Assembly (NCBI RefSeq): GCF_007744255.1
Contig: NZ_CP036267.1
Coordinates: forward strand, 5,530,001 to 5,594,000
Length of the DNA stretch: 64,000 nt
Source of the DNA: Thalassoglobus polymorphus
Lineage (GTDB): Bacteria; Planctomycetota; Planctomycetia; Planctomycetales; Planctomycetaceae
Direction of reading: 5' to 3'
The notes below the pieces were generated by a model. It did not search any database. It was given only the letters and a program-made list of their open reading frames with translations, and had not been told where the DNA came from. Both the position numbers and the translations under genes were made by a program. Shown here piece after piece: positions 46,468 to 57,730 of the stretch. The number at the start of each line of letters is the position of its first letter. Positions within the stretch are counted from its first letter, which is position 1.

Positions 46468-47777
46468 GTAGTTTGCGAATCAAGAACGGCAGAGTGATCG
46501 ATCCCTCGAATCACCTCGACGCCCAGCAAGACTTACTGATCATAGATGGTCTCGTTGTCGACGAAAAAGAGTTCGGTGCGGACTTCGCAGCTGACCGCGA
46601 AATCGACGCAACAGGCATGATTGTCTGCCCCGGACTGATCGATTGCCATGTCAGTTTTCGCGAGCCAGGTTTCGAAGAAGACGAGACCATCGAAACAGGA
46701 GCGACAGCCGCGCTCGCAGGTGGCTTCACAACCGTTGCCGATCTTCCTGACACCTTTCCTGTGGTTGACAGCCGAGCCTCAGCCGAGTTCGTGGTGAGGC
46801 AATCGGACCGAGCTGCCCAATGCCGAGTCGTGCCCATTGGAGCAGTCACGAAAAATCATGCGGGCGAAGAGCTGGCAGAGATCGGCCAGTTGATCGATGG
46901 CGGAGCCATCGCCTTCTCTGACGGGAAGCGTCCGATTTCGAATCCTGAAATCATGCGTCGCGCCTTGCAATACACAAGCATGTGGAATCGCGCAATTCTC
47001 AACCACGCGCAGGTTCCAGAACTCGTGCAGGGAGGGCAGATGCACGAAGGGTTCCAGTCGACAGTCTTAGGGCTGCGTGGGATGCCGGCAGCTGCAGAAG
47101 AGATCATGGTGCGGCGCGATATCGCACTCGCAGAGACCTCGAACGGCCGCGTTCACATCATGTCGATCTCTTCGAAACGAAGTGTTGAAGAAATCCGACA
47201 GGCGATTTCGCGAGGAATTCAGGTCTCCGCCGATGTCTCTCCACATCACCTGCTCCTCACAGATGAGTGCTTAGTTGACTACGACACCAACTACAAAGTC
47301 GATCCTCCAATCCGCACAGAAGAGCATCGCCAGGCGCTCATCGAAGGCCTTGCCGACGGCACAATCAGCTGCATTTCTTCGGATCATCAACCTCTTTCCG
47401 AAGAGAAAAAGAGCCTCGAGATCGACCAAGCTCCCTTTGGAATTGCGGGTCTGGAAACACTTCTTCCATTATGCGTCAAGACTCTGATCGAGCCGGGACA
47501 CCTCACCTGGTCGCAGTTGATTTGCAAATTGACCCATGGACCTGCCACACTTCTAGGACTCGATGCGGGTACAATTCGGCCGGGGTCAGTCGCGGATGTC
47601 ACCATCATCGCTCCCGATGAGACATGGTCAATCAGAACCGACCAGTTCCAATCCAAAAGCCGAAACAATCCTTTCGATGACATGGTTGTCACCGGGCGAG
47701 TAAAATACACCATTGTGGATGGTGAAGTTCGCTTCCAATGCCGAGATGCGGAATTGATTCGTTCTAACAAAATCTGA
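46464..47777 (+). CDS. pyrC: Dihydroorotase homologue lacking metal ligands (PyrC'-like)
   Basis: The 437-aa protein has the class I dihydroorotase fold: [14 protein letters not shown] near residues 56-69, the substrate loop [12 protein letters not shown] and SSDHQP. Active enzymes have HxH; here H62 is kept but the second His is S64. The later metal His is S234 (VHIMSISSK, where active enzymes have a His before V/I-S), and the FSDDG carboxylate region reads FSDGK. H181 and D307 remain. This pattern matches the non-catalytic PyrC' subunits that scaffold PyrB in Pseudomonas-type ATCase, so a separate active dihydroorotase elsewhere is expected. It is coupled to pyrB. Confidence 0.9.
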   Translation: MSSLRIKNGRVIDPSNHLDAQQDLLIIDGLVVDEKEFGADFAADREIDATGMIVCPGLIDCHVSFREPGFEEDETIETGATAALAGGFTTVADLPDTFPVVDSRASAEFVVRQSDRAAQCRVVPIGAVTKNHAGEELAEIGQLIDGGAIAFSDGKRPISNPEIMRRALQYTSMWNRAILNHAQVPELVQGGQMHEGFQSTVLGLRGMPAAAEEIMVRRDIALAETSNGRVHIMSISSKRSVEEIRQAISRGIQVSADVSPHHLLLTDECLVDYDTNYKVDPPIRTEEHRQALIEGLADGTISCISSDHQPLSEEKKSLEIDQAPFGIAGLETLLPLCVKTLIEPGHLTWSQLICKLTHGPATLLGLDAGTIRPGSVADVTIIAPDETWSIRTDQFQSKSRNNPFDDMVVTGRVKYTIVDGEVRFQCRDAELIRSNKI

Positions 47778-47893
47778 TTAGCTATTGAACACAGATGGAA
47801 CCAACACGGTTTCTACAGTTTTGTTCAAGCTTCTCAATCTTTCAGAAACTGCAAGCCAGGTGTTTGCAGAACATCAATATCAGGTTCCACCTC

Positions 47894-50029
47894 ATGAGAT
47901 GGCTTTTCGTCGTAACCTTCCTGTTCCAAATGCCGTTCGTTTCTGCTTACGCAGAAAAGCGTCCAAACATTTTGATCGCCATCAGCGATGATCAATCCTG
48001 GCCGCACACTTCGGCTTATGGTTCCAAGTTTGTGAAGACTCCCGCCTTTGATCGAGTCGCCAAAGAAGGCGTTCTATTCAACAATGCCTACGCAGCCTCT
48101 CCCGGGTGCAGTCCATCCCGAGCTGCGCTTCTGACTGGAAAGCATCACTGGCAAATCGAACATGCCGGAACGCATGCCAGCCTGTTCCCCAGGAAGTATC
48201 AAACATTCCCTGAAGTGCTGGGCGAGAACGGATACTTTGTTGGACTCACTGGAAAAGGGTGGGGGCCAGGGGACTTTGAAACAGCTGGATGGAAACAGAA
48301 CCCAGCTGGTCCATCGTTTGACCAAAAGAAAACAAAACCTCCTTTTAAGAAAATCAGCGGGAAAGACTACGCTGCAAACTTTGCGGAATTCCTGAGCGAA
48401 AAACCGGAAGACCAACCATTCTGTTTTTGGTACGGTGCGCACGAACCACACCGCGCCTTTCAACAAGGCTCTGGCCTGAAAGCCGGTAAGAAACTGGAAG
48501 ATGTTGAAGTCCCAGCGTTCCTGCCGGACCGCCCCGAAATTCGATCTGACTTACTCGATTACGCAGTCGAAATTGAATGGTTTGACCAGCACTTAGGAAA
48601 GATTCTCGATCAACTTGAAGAAGCTGGTGAGCTTGAGAACACACTTGTGATTGTGACTTCCGATAACGGAATGGCATTTCCGCGAGCGAAGGCAAACTGT
48701 TACGAGTACGGCGTCCATGTCCCGTTGGCAATTCGCTGGGGAAGCGAAATCGCAGCAGGTCGAACGTCGGATGATCTGGTTGGGTTTGTTGATCTGACCG
48801 CCACGATTTATGACGCGACGGAAGTCGCTCCTCCAGACGAAGAGTCCTCTCTCCCAGGTAAAAGTTTGGTCAACATCCTGAAGTCCGAAAAAGAAGGGAC
48901 TGTCGACTCCACACGCACAGCAGTCTTCTCAGGTCGGGAACGCCATTCTTCTTCGCGATATTTAAATCTGGCGTACCCGCAACGATCAATGCGGACTAAG
49001 CAGCATCTGTATATCCGAAACTTTCGCCCGGATCGCTGGCCAGCTGGATCACCAAGAAAGCTCGACGAAAACGGAGGCCTGGGTCCGCAAGATGGTGGCT
49101 ATCACGACATCGACGCATGTCCGAGCCTGTCGTATTTCATTGAAAACAAAACCGATCCAGAGATCGTCAAGTACTTTGACTGGGCCACTCAAAAGCGACC
49201 TGCGGTCGAGATTTTCGACATGGAAAAAGACCCCGCCTGTCTGAACAACCTCGCCGGAACGGAAGGCTTCGCTGAGACAGAAAAACAACTCGCACAACAA
49301 TTCGAAGATTACCTGATCAAAACCAAAGACCCGCGTATCCTTGACGGGGGGGATGTTTTTGAAACCTACCATCGGGTCAGCGCAATTCGACAATTTCCAG
49401 CTCCGTCTCACGTTGAGTATTACGACACAGCGATGAGGAAAGAAGGGTGGATTCCCCTCTTCAATCGACGCAACCTCGACGGTTGGAAGGCAAGCACTCC
49501 GAGTGATTCCTTTGAAGTCGTCAACGGTATGATCAAGGCCCAGGCGACCAGCGATCAATCGCACCTCTTCTACACCGGTGAAGTGAACGACGCCGACTTC
49601 CAAGACTTTGAGCTTCTTGTCTATGTCATGACCACACCGGGATCAAATAGCGGAATTTACTTCCATACAGAATATCAGGAAGAAGGCTTCCCCGAAGTTG
49701 GACATGAAGTACAGGTCAACAGCACACACAAGAATCCAAACAAAACGGGAAGCCTGTTTACCGTCAAAGATGTGACCGAAACAGATGTTACCGACAATGT
49801 GTTTTACACCGAACTCATCACCGTGAAAGGGAACCGCGTCACAATTAAAGTGAACGACAAAACCGTTGTCACATATACCGAACCGTCGAATTACAAACAC
49901 CCCAAGTTCTCGGGACGGAAAATCGACCATGGAACATTCGCACTGCAGGCACACGATCCGGACAGCACTGTCTACTTTCGCGAGATCTGGGTTCGCCCAC
50001 TCGATGACAAGAAAACGGACGACCAGTAA
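47894..50029 (+). CDS. Secreted sulfatase fused to a C-terminal DUF1080 domain
   Basis: About 711 aa from the ATG at 47894, which gives a proper signal peptide (FVVTFLFQMPFVSAYA); the frame is open to 47795. The sulfatase domain (about 22-510) has D32-D33 in the metal site, C72 in the formylglycine motif CSPSRAALLTGKH and TSDNGM as the distal metal motif. The DUF1080 domain (about 520-705; NRRNLDGWKAS, GIYFHTEYQEEGFPEVGHEVQVN, GTFALQAHDPDS) closely resembles that of the fusion at 6581. The combination suggests sequential desulfation and hydrolysis or binding of a sulfated glycan outside the cytoplasm. Confidence 0.9.
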   Translation: MRWLFVVTFLFQMPFVSAYAEKRPNILIAISDDQSWPHTSAYGSKFVKTPAFDRVAKEGVLFNNAYAASPGCSPSRAALLTGKHHWQIEHAGTHASLFPRKYQTFPEVLGENGYFVGLTGKGWGPGDFETAGWKQNPAGPSFDQKKTKPPFKKISGKDYAANFAEFLSEKPEDQPFCFWYGAHEPHRAFQQGSGLKAGKKLEDVEVPAFLPDRPEIRSDLLDYAVEIEWFDQHLGKILDQLEEAGELENTLVIVTSDNGMAFPRAKANCYEYGVHVPLAIRWGSEIAAGRTSDDLVGFVDLTATIYDATEVAPPDEESSLPGKSLVNILKSEKEGTVDSTRTAVFSGRERHSSSRYLNLAYPQRSMRTKQHLYIRNFRPDRWPAGSPRKLDENGGLGPQDGGYHDIDACPSLSYFIENKTDPEIVKYFDWATQKRPAVEIFDMEKDPACLNNLAGTEGFAETEKQLAQQFEDYLIKTKDPRILDGGDVFETYHRVSAIRQFPAPSHVEYYDTAMRKEGWIPLFNRRNLDGWKASTPSDSFEVVNGMIKAQATSDQSHLFYTGEVNDADFQDFELLVYVMTTPGSNSGIYFHTEYQEEGFPEVGHEVQVNSTHKNPNKTGSLFTVKDVTETDVTDNVFYTELITVKGNRVTIKVNDKTVVTYTEPSNYKHPKFSGRKIDHGTFALQAHDPDSTVYFREIWVRPLDDKKTDDQ

Positions 50030-50407
50030 TAGTCGGTGCGAACCCGGTGAACTCCCGATCTTCCAGCCCTGGCAATCTCTGCAAAACGGCGACATCACGG
50101 TCTTCACAACTTGCAACATCGCCCTCAAAACTTAACAAAGCAGGGGACGCGTGTCGGAACCGCAAGCAGAATAAAATTGAGAATCCCGCGTGACTCTCTT
50201 CTCCAGGGCCACAGGCAACGACGCAATTTCTCTGCGAAAAGAGCCGAAAACCTGAATTGACGAGGTTCTCCTCGCAAGAATTTAATTCTGCGGCAATCGC
50301 TGATCAATATTGTCAGAATGGCCCGATCGAGTGATAATTGAGGAAAGCCGCAGCGAAGTCTGCTGCCGGCACTCTTCAAACTCGTTCAATACTCACCAGT
50401 TTTCACA
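50030..50407. other. Gene-free intergenic region
   Basis: About 375 bp. A minus-strand frame of 84 codons (50125-50379) is present but has no recognisable features and is not accepted. No repeat or strong hairpin was seen. Confidence 0.45.
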
Positions 50408-51346
50408 ATGTCGACCCGCATTCCAGTTCCTCCTCCACCAAGGAAGCGTCGCAACGACGACTTCAAGGAGGAAGATACACAGGCGACATCGCAGCGACCG
50501 AAATCTTTCGAAGTTCTCCCCCCCAGCAATAACTGGTGGGAAAGAGCTGTCGATCAGTTCAACGGCAACGAGGGTGCTGGCTACGCGATTTCTTTCGTTC
50601 TCCACATCATCCTGTTGGCGATGCTTTCGATACCGGTTCTGCATTCGTTCGATACGGACGACGGATTCACCACATTGATGGAGAACACAGCGAACGAGGA
50701 GCAAGTCATCTTTGACGCTCCGCTCGATACACTGATCGCGATGCCGGAAGAGAAAAGTTCAGAGAATCAGGTTCAGCAGGCGTTGCTCGACCCCATACTG
50801 AACAGCAATTACAACTTCCTTCCTCAGCCCAAGCTGGATAATCAAACAACCGTCGAAAGCGACGGCGATGGAACCGGCTCGGGTGGAGAGGCTGGAGGCG
50901 GCCGTGTCGCTGAGCCTGAAAATGCCATCAAAGCAGGCAGCTTCTCAGTTTGGCCCTGGCCGATCTTGGCCGGAAAAGTGAATGGTCAGATACGCCATGG
51001 AGACCCGGGAGGTTTCCCAAAAGTTCGACAAGATTATTCCATCGTCATTCGCGTGAAGACTCCGAAAACGAAAAAGTTCGTCCGCCTGTCTGATTTCGAA
51101 GGGACCGTCATCGGAACAGATGGTTATCGTCAAATCATTCCTGATGACGCCTACTACTTCCGAGCGAATGGAGAATTAGTGAAAGCCCGGCCGACTCATC
51201 GTTTGCCAGTGATTGATGGGACGGCGGAGATCCTGATTCGCGTCCCCGGGGCTAGCTTTGCGGAAGTCAAAGACACAATCAAAGTCCATTCTCGCATCAT
51301 CGATGAGGAACAGGAAATCGCCCTCATCTTCCAGGCCCGTGAGTAA
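50408..51346 (+). CDS. Single-pass membrane protein with TonB-like layout, unknown function
   Basis: The 312-aa protein has a proline/arginine-rich cytoplasmic start, one membrane helix (about 56-80, GYAISFVLHIILLAMLSIPVL), a long flexible acidic/Gly-rich linker (about 90-175) and a C-terminal extracytoplasmic domain of about 120 residues. This layout resembles TonB and other envelope-spanning proteins, but no TonB C-terminal motif is seen. Function is unknown. It is monocistronic and convergent with polX, with a family A repeat between them. Confidence 0.65.
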   Translation: MSTRIPVPPPPRKRRNDDFKEEDTQATSQRPKSFEVLPPSNNWWERAVDQFNGNEGAGYAISFVLHIILLAMLSIPVLHSFDTDDGFTTLMENTANEEQVIFDAPLDTLIAMPEEKSSENQVQQALLDPILNSNYNFLPQPKLDNQTTVESDGDGTGSGGEAGGGRVAEPENAIKAGSFSVWPWPILAGKVNGQIRHGDPGGFPKVRQDYSIVIRVKTPKTKKFVRLSDFEGTVIGTDGYRQIIPDDAYYFRANGELVKARPTHRLPVIDGTAEILIRVPGASFAEVKDTIKVHSRIIDEEQEIALIFQARE

Positions 51347-51395
51347 GAACAGATTTCGCCGGACACTGCAGCAGCGCATTTTCAATGTTTTTTAA

Positions 51396-51484
51396 TGCTT
51401 GCCGTGCCAACGAAGCTTACATTGATGAATTCATAGACTGCTTGCTACGAGGCAGAACCTGCAAACCAATTCGAAAGATGCTCT
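51396..51484 (+). repeat. Family A interspersed repeat (subtype 2), left-truncated
   Basis: GAATTCATAGACTGCTTGCTACGAGGCAGAACC and then TGCAAACCAATTCGAAAGATGCTCTTA form the right two-thirds of the forward consensus. It ends five bases from the polX stop codon. Confidence 0.8.
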
Positions 51485-51488
51485 TAAA

Positions 51489-53210
51489 TCACGAACTCGT
51501 TCGCAGCATCTTTTTGAACTGCTTGAACGTCCGCGTATTCGCAACATCTTTCTTTTCCAACCCGGCTCGGCGCGCCTGATACACTCCGTACTTCATCACA
51601 TCGAAGCCTGTCGTGGAGTGAGCATCAGTATTGATCACAATGGGAATCCCGTGATCTTTGGCCGCCGCGGCTTGTATGTCGTCCAAGTCAAGACGCGATG
51701 GATGCGCATTGATCTCCATGAAAACGCCGTGATCGGCAGCTGCCTTGAATAAATCGGGATAGTGAATATCTGCTCCCGGTCGCCGACCGACAATTCTTCC
51801 CGAGGGATGACCAATCGCACAGACGTATGGATTTTTCACCGCGTTGAGTAATCGTTTCATGATCTGCTCACCCGGTTGCTTCAGTCCATAATGCAACACT
51901 GCGATCACCCAGTCTCCTTCCGAGAGGACATCGTCCGGCAAATCCAGTTCAGCATCTTCGAGGATATCGCATTCGATTCCGCACAAAATCTCGATGTCCG
52001 AGAACTCTTCGCGTATCTTCCGAATCTCTGCCCAGTGCTTACGCAAGCGATCAGCATCAAGGCCATTCGCCATTGTGACACGTTTCGAGTGATCGGTAAT
52101 CGCGATGTACTTCAACCCACGCTCGCGAGCCGCCTCAGCCATTTCACGAATACTCGCCGTCCCATCAGTCGCGGTGGTGTGCATATGCAAATCACCTTTG
52201 ATGTCCTTCAGCTCCAACAGCTTCGGCAACTGACCCTCTTCAGCCTGTTCAATCTCACCCCGATTCTCTCGCAACTCAGGCGGAATCCAGGGTAAGTCGA
52301 CCGCTTTGTAAACCTCTTCTTCAGTCTTCCCGGCAACGAGTTCCTCATCCTTGAAGATTCCGTACTCGTTCAAGCGCAGGCCACGTTTTTGTGCTCGTTG
52401 GCGGATGACGATGTTGTGTTCTTTCGAGCCGGTGAAATACTGCATTGCGGCTCCGTACGATTCATCAGGTACCACTCGCAAATCCATTTCGATCCCCGAT
52501 CGCAACCGCACTCGCTGTTTCGTGTCTCCTTGTGCAAGGACTTTCTCGACAAGTTCATGATTAGCAAGCAACTCCATCGCTTCCGCCGAATTGGATGAGG
52601 TCGCCAATAGGTCGAGGTCGCCACAGGTCTCCTTTCGACGCCGCGCGCTCCCGGCGATCGATGCCTGTGTGACGGAATCCAGCTTCAAAAGATCTTCGAG
52701 AATCAACTCAGCAGGGACGAGCGCTTCGGAGATAAAATACCGGTTTCCCGCTTGCTCGACATGTTCAATCCCATCCAGAATCGTCTGGGCAGTTTTCTTT
52801 CCGAACCCTTTGAGTTCGGCAACAGCTCCTGATTCGGCAGCTGCCTTCAATTCCTCCAGCGAAGTCACCTCCAGTTCTTTAAAGAGCGCTTTCACTTTCT
52901 TGGGGCCGAGTCCCTGAATCCTCAGCATTTGCACCACACCGGGCGGAACTTCTTCTCGCAATTGTTCCAACTGAGGAGTTGTTCCGGTTTCCAGTAGAAC
53001 AACAATTTTGGCAGCGATATCCTTCCCGATCCCCGGAAGTTCAACGAGGGCCTTTTCTCCTTCGGCAGCGATACTGGCAATCGGCTCAGCCAGATCCTCG
53101 ATCGTTCGCGACCCGTTTCGATAAGCCCGAACTCGGAATGAATTCGCCCCCTGGATTTCCAGCAGGTCCCCGATCTCTTCAAAGTGTCGAGCAACATCTG
53201 AGTTCTTCAT
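51489..53210 (-). CDS. polX: DNA polymerase X family protein with PHP domain
   Basis: About 573 aa from the ATG at 53210 ([18 protein letters not shown]), preferred over the frame opening at 53300. Order: helix-hairpin-helix region ([18 protein letters not shown]), a second HhH/finger part ([16 protein letters not shown]), the polymerase palm with [16 protein letters not shown], then a C-terminal PHP domain (about 338-570; [28 protein letters not shown]). Bacterial PolX enzymes fill gaps in base-excision repair, with the PHP domain acting as a metal-dependent 3'-5' exonuclease or AP endonuclease. Confidence 0.95.
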   Translation of the reverse strand: MKNSDVARHFEEIGDLLEIQGANSFRVRAYRNGSRTIEDLAEPIASIAAEGEKALVELPGIGKDIAAKIVVLLETGTTPQLEQLREEVPPGVVQMLRIQGLGPKKVKALFKELEVTSLEELKAAAESGAVAELKGFGKKTAQTILDGIEHVEQAGNRYFISEALVPAELILEDLLKLDSVTQASIAGSARRRKETCGDLDLLATSSNSAEAMELLANHELVEKVLAQGDTKQRVRLRSGIEMDLRVVPDESYGAAMQYFTGSKEHNIVIRQRAQKRGLRLNEYGIFKDEELVAGKTEEEVYKAVDLPWIPPELRENRGEIEQAEEGQLPKLLELKDIKGDLHMHTTATDGTASIREMAEAARERGLKYIAITDHSKRVTMANGLDADRLRKHWAEIRKIREEFSDIEILCGIECDILEDAELDLPDDVLSEGDWVIAVLHYGLKQPGEQIMKRLLNAVKNPYVCAIGHPSGRIVGRRPGADIHYPDLFKAAADHGVFMEINAHPSRLDLDDIQAAAAKDHGIPIVINTDAHSTTGFDVMKYGVYQARRAGLEKKDVANTRTFKQFKKMLRTSS

Positions 53211-53605
53211 GTCAATCAATTCCTGTCGCAACCTGCGCGAGGCGCTCTGCTGATTCAGCTGTAAGTGGCAAAGGCGTGTTCGTGAAACGTGATCTGCCAC
53301 GCCGTTTCTGACGACGATTGGCTATCACAGAACGATTCTAACTCAAATGAAACATCTGGGCACGTCTACAGAAACGCTCTGGCGAAACGGAATCTCCCTG
53401 GGAAATCCTTCCTCATCCGAAAGTGGCAATCGGTCACTACTTCTGAGAACGTGAGAGGTCATTTCGATGACCACCAAATGGGCGAAACTCCCAACTAGAC
53501 TCTGATTGATTTATTGACTGGCACAATCGAAGCAGAGTCGAGAGAATAGCAGGACATCAACCTGATCAACCCCAAACGACATCAATACTGGGCAAAGGAC
53601 TCACA
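53211..53605. other. Divergent intergenic region between polX and the M20 peptidase
   Basis: About 395 bp with no gene recognised; the upstream part is the possible longer polX N-terminus (to 53300). No repeat copy or strong hairpin was seen. Confidence 0.4.
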
Positions 53606-54736
53606 ATGCCATCTGCGCTGGAATACACACAATCAATGGTCGCTTTTGACTCTGTTTCTTCAAAATCAAATGTTGAAGTCACAAATCAGATTGAAGACTG
53701 GCTGAAGCAACTCGGCTGCGAGGTGGAACGAGTTGATTACATCGACGCCAACGGTGTCAGCAAATCGAACATCCTTGGAAAAATCGGCTCCGGTGAGGGT
53801 GGCCTGGCTTACTTTGGCCATTCAGATGTCGTCCCCGCGACGACTTGGGTCTTCGATGAACATGGTCCCTTCGAACCGACGATCAAAGATGGCAAACTGT
53901 TCGGTCGAGGAACAACCGACATGAAAGGGTCTGTCGCCTGCTTTCTGGCAGCGATGGAATCGGTCAAAAACAAACAGTTGACTGCTCCAGTTTACTTCTG
54001 CTGTACAGCTGACGAAGAAGTCGGAATGCGCGGAGCAGAGCAGGTTGTCAAAAACTCTTCCATGTACCGTGAAATGGTCGCCGGTCAGGCGCGTGCGATT
54101 ATTGGTGAACCGACCATGCTTGATGTTGTCCACGGTCACAAAGGAGGCTGTTCAATCGTAGTGACATCAAAAGGCCGGGCTGCCCACTCAAGCACCAAAG
54201 AAGGAATCAACGCCAACTGGAAAATGATTCCGTTCCTGGCGGAAATGAGAGCCCTCAACGACGAGTTGGAATCGGACTCGAAGTGGCAAAACGAAGAATT
54301 CACGCCCCCTACGATGACGATGAACATCGGGATCAACGATCACACGGGAGCGATCAACATCACGCCGCCGCAGAGTATCTGCACGATCTACTATCGCCGT
54401 ATGCCGGGCATCGACGCTGAGCCGATTTTCGAACGGATTCAAAACGCTGCCGAGTCCAACGGTCTCGAATTCGAGGCCCGCTTCAGAGCAAACCCATTCT
54501 ATATCGACCCGAAAGCTGAGTACGTTCAGGAATGTCTGGAACTCGCTGAGAACAAAACGCCTCGGACCGTTTCTTACGGCACCGATGGGGCCTGGTATTA
54601 CGAACTCGAACGAGCCGTGGTGATGGGCCCCGGAAACATTGCTCAAGCCCACACTCACGACGAATTCCTCGACCTCAAAGAGTTCGACCGAGGCACCGAC
54701 ATCTACACCCGCATGATCCACCGCTGGTGCCTGTAG
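53606..54736 (+). CDS. M20-family zinc metallopeptidase/deacylase
   Basis: The 376-aa protein has the M20 dinuclear-zinc pattern: H72 (YFGHSDVVPA), D105 (GRGTTDMKGSVA), catalytic/metal E137-E138 (TADEEVGMRG), and a dimerisation domain insert (HKGGCSIVVTSKGRAAHSS). It resembles acetylornithine deacetylase and succinyl-diaminopimelate desuccinylase. Because the organism has dapL, a DapE role is less likely than ArgE or a general amidohydrolase, but the sequence does not decide. It is monocistronic. Confidence 0.88.
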   Translation: MPSALEYTQSMVAFDSVSSKSNVEVTNQIEDWLKQLGCEVERVDYIDANGVSKSNILGKIGSGEGGLAYFGHSDVVPATTWVFDEHGPFEPTIKDGKLFGRGTTDMKGSVACFLAAMESVKNKQLTAPVYFCCTADEEVGMRGAEQVVKNSSMYREMVAGQARAIIGEPTMLDVVHGHKGGCSIVVTSKGRAAHSSTKEGINANWKMIPFLAEMRALNDELESDSKWQNEEFTPPTMTMNIGINDHTGAINITPPQSICTIYYRRMPGIDAEPIFERIQNAAESNGLEFEARFRANPFYIDPKAEYVQECLELAENKTPRTVSYGTDGAWYYELERAVVMGPGNIAQAHTHDEFLDLKEFDRGTDIYTRMIHRWCL

Positions 54737-54935
54737 ACCGAACGAATCTTTACGAGAAGTGAAGCTGTCGAACTCAAGCAAACCGCACTTCCATGGCCAG
54801 AATATTGCTGGTCATGGAGAGTGTCGGAAAAGTAGAAAAAGAGAGATCGCTGCACAAAACGAACAGCTCGCGGGCGTCAAACCTATTTGCACAGGATTCT
54901 GTGCAGGTGGGCCAAAATGACTGGCATCAATGAAA

Positions 54936-54966
54936 AAACACCAAGTACAAATTGTACTTGGTGTTT
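54936..54966 (-). terminator. Terminator of tRNA-Leu
   Basis: A perfect 15-bp inverted repeat, AAACACCAAGTACAA/TTGTACTTGGTGTTT, around a single central base. On the minus strand it is followed by a run of T. It lies 8 bp after the tRNA 3' end. Confidence 0.85.
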
Positions 54967-54973
54967 AAGAAAA

Positions 54974-55057
54974 TGCCGAAGGTGGGACTCGAACCCACAC
55001 GTCTGTTGGGACACTGGATTTTGAATCCAGCGCGTCTGCCAATTCCGCCACTTCGGC
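54974..55057 (-). tRNA. tRNA-Leu (anticodon CAA)
   Basis: An 84-nt tRNA with acceptor stem GCCGAAG/CTTCGGC, anticodon stem CTGGA/TCCAG around the loop TTCAAAA (anticodon CAA), a long class II variable arm and the T-loop GGTTCGAGTCC. It reads UUG leucine codons. CCA is not encoded. A family A repeat starts 17 bp upstream of its 5' end, and a strong terminator follows. Confidence 0.95.
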
Positions 55058-55546
55058 TGCTGTAGGTGTCATGCTAGAGCAGTTGCTCTACCGTGTGCCC
55101 GTGAAGAACGTATTTCTCTAGTAAAAATGCTGTTCGCCACGAGGCAGAACCTGAACACCCCTTCGAAAGATGCCCTAGTCGCACCATCAATTAAGACAAG
55201 GAATCTCAACGATTGGTTCTGCTACCGCGGAAGATTCTAATCGTATCAGTCGAATTAGGCAAATCTAACCGAGCAGCATCACCCCCTCCCTCCTCGAATT
55301 GCGTAAGCCTCTTTGTTTCAGCGACTTACATGCAAATAAAGAACAAGACGCGAGAATTATTCGATTTCATCGCGACTCATTTGGGATGAAAGTGCCCCAG
55401 CCTCGGTCATCGGGGAACAGGCAGGGTCGAACGAAATCGTGATCGCAAACAGGGTGAGCCAAGCAACAATAAAAAGTCGTCTCCAAAACCGAATCGGGGA
55501 GAGAGGTCAGGTCCCTTCAATCAAGAATCACCGAGTACAGAGTGGC
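55058..55546. other. Gene-free region upstream of tRNA-Leu
   Basis: It contains a complete family A repeat (55075-55177) and then about 370 bp in which I see no gene. A plus-strand open frame from 55439 is the shadow of the minus-strand nuclease-like gene. Confidence 0.5.
55075..55177 (+). repeat. Family A interspersed repeat (subtype 1) next to tRNA-Leu
   Basis: A complete forward copy, TAGAGCAGTTGCTCTACCGTGTGCCCGTGA, then AGAACGTATTTCTCTAG, TTCGCCACGAGGCAGAACC, and CTTCGAAAGATGCCCTA. It is the best forward example of subtype 1 and starts 17 bp from the tRNA-Leu 5' end, in its promoter region. Confidence 0.85.
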
Positions 55547-56089
55547 TCAGGAACGCATCAAAATCTTCGCAGTCATCACAGCTGCATTATTCTCATAGCC
55601 CTGACTCGCGAGCTTTTCGACCATCCTTTTGATCTCTCTGGGCGACCAAAAGACGAAGCCTTTCGCATCCAAATACTCTCGAATTTCTTCTTCCTGGTTG
55701 CGGTAGACATTCCCAGCCGCCAGACCAAGCTGAATTCGCGTTTCGGTATTTGCCATTCCCGATTCGATGAGTTGCTGCTTGAGTTTGCCAAAAACGATCT
55801 TCCTGTAATTTGAACAGGTGAATAGCTTGTATTTTCCTTGGGGAATGGCAAACTCCTCCTGAAGAGCACTCAGCCGAACGCCGTAAGAATCGAAAAACGA
55901 TTTGACATCGAGGGCCAGGACCCGGTTTTCCGAGAAGTTGAACCCAAGCAAGTCGATCTCTGGGCGAGGAATCGAATGTTTTCCAATTTTGCGTTTCTCT
56001 TCCTTGGAGATTTCGACCTTAAACGATTGTCGAACCCAGTAATTTTCCGATTCCAGAAGCGTACAAACAATGCTCTCAAAGTGATCCAT
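55547..56089 (-). CDS. PD-(D/E)XK-like nuclease protein, unknown role
   Basis: About 180 aa from the ATG at 56089, which has GGGAGAA seven bases upstream; the frame is open to 56221 but the extra part is unlike protein. Residues E44-x-D46 (PRPEIDLLGF) followed by D61-V62-K63 (LALDVKSFF) on the next strand match the PD-(D/E)XK endonuclease core seen in restriction and repair nucleases. No methyltransferase or partner gene is adjacent, so it is an orphan. The C-terminal helical region (REYLDAKGFVFWSPREIKRMVEKL) is unassigned. It could also be an inactive member of the fold. Confidence 0.6.
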   Translation of the reverse strand: MDHFESIVCTLLESENYWVRQSFKVEISKEEKRKIGKHSIPRPEIDLLGFNFSENRVLALDVKSFFDSYGVRLSALQEEFAIPQGKYKLFTCSNYRKIVFGKLKQQLIESGMANTETRIQLGLAAGNVYRNQEEEIREYLDAKGFVFWSPREIKRMVEKLASQGYENNAAVMTAKILMRS

Positions 56090-56295
56090 TTTTTGTTCTC
56101 CCGAAATTCCAGACGACAACCGACATCGCAACAATAGCCATCGATACGACCCGACAACAACGGAAATAACTCGGTAAACGCTCAACGAACATGAAGTTTT
56201 GGGAATTACGCCACGATTCAAGGTGACACATCCTTTTCCCCATCTCCTGAGTCTGGTAAAAACGTCATATCACGGACTCCAACAGTACCTGTACT

Positions 56296-57462
<1,167 letters not shown>

Positions 57463-57590
57463 CTCACTCTCAAAAACTGGAGTCGTGGCAGAACTCCCAG
57501 CGAACTGCAACACTTCCTCCAGTCCTGCTTTCGCTCCCAGCTTGCCGGCGTTTTCAAGTTCAGTGAGCGATCAGTCAGAACAAACAGATT

Positions 57591-57693
57591 GAATTGCATT
57601 TTTCGAATTGGTTTCGCGTTCTCCCTGGTGGCGAACAGCATTTTTACTGGCAAACGCGTTCTACACGGGTAGACGAAAGAGCAAACTGCTCTA
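57591..57693 (-). repeat. Family A interspersed repeat (subtype 1)
   Basis: A full-length reverse copy with some divergence: TTTTTCGAATTGGTTTCGCG, then CTGGTGGCGAACAGCATTTTTACT, GCGTTCTACACGGGTAGACG and AAGAGCAAACTGCTCTA. It lies between carA and ndk. Confidence 0.8.
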
Positions 57694-57730
57694 ATTTTCA
57701 AATCACACACAGACACTTCGGACCCTTACG

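Noticed and set aside
50125-50379. 84-codon minus-strand frame between the sulfatase and the TonB-like protein
   Set aside because: Arg/Cys/Phe-rich composition typical of antisense noise; no ribosome site or domain.
55439-55813. 124-codon plus-strand frame over the nuclease-like gene
   Set aside because: Antisense shadow; the minus-strand frame has a good ribosome site and a recognisable fold motif.
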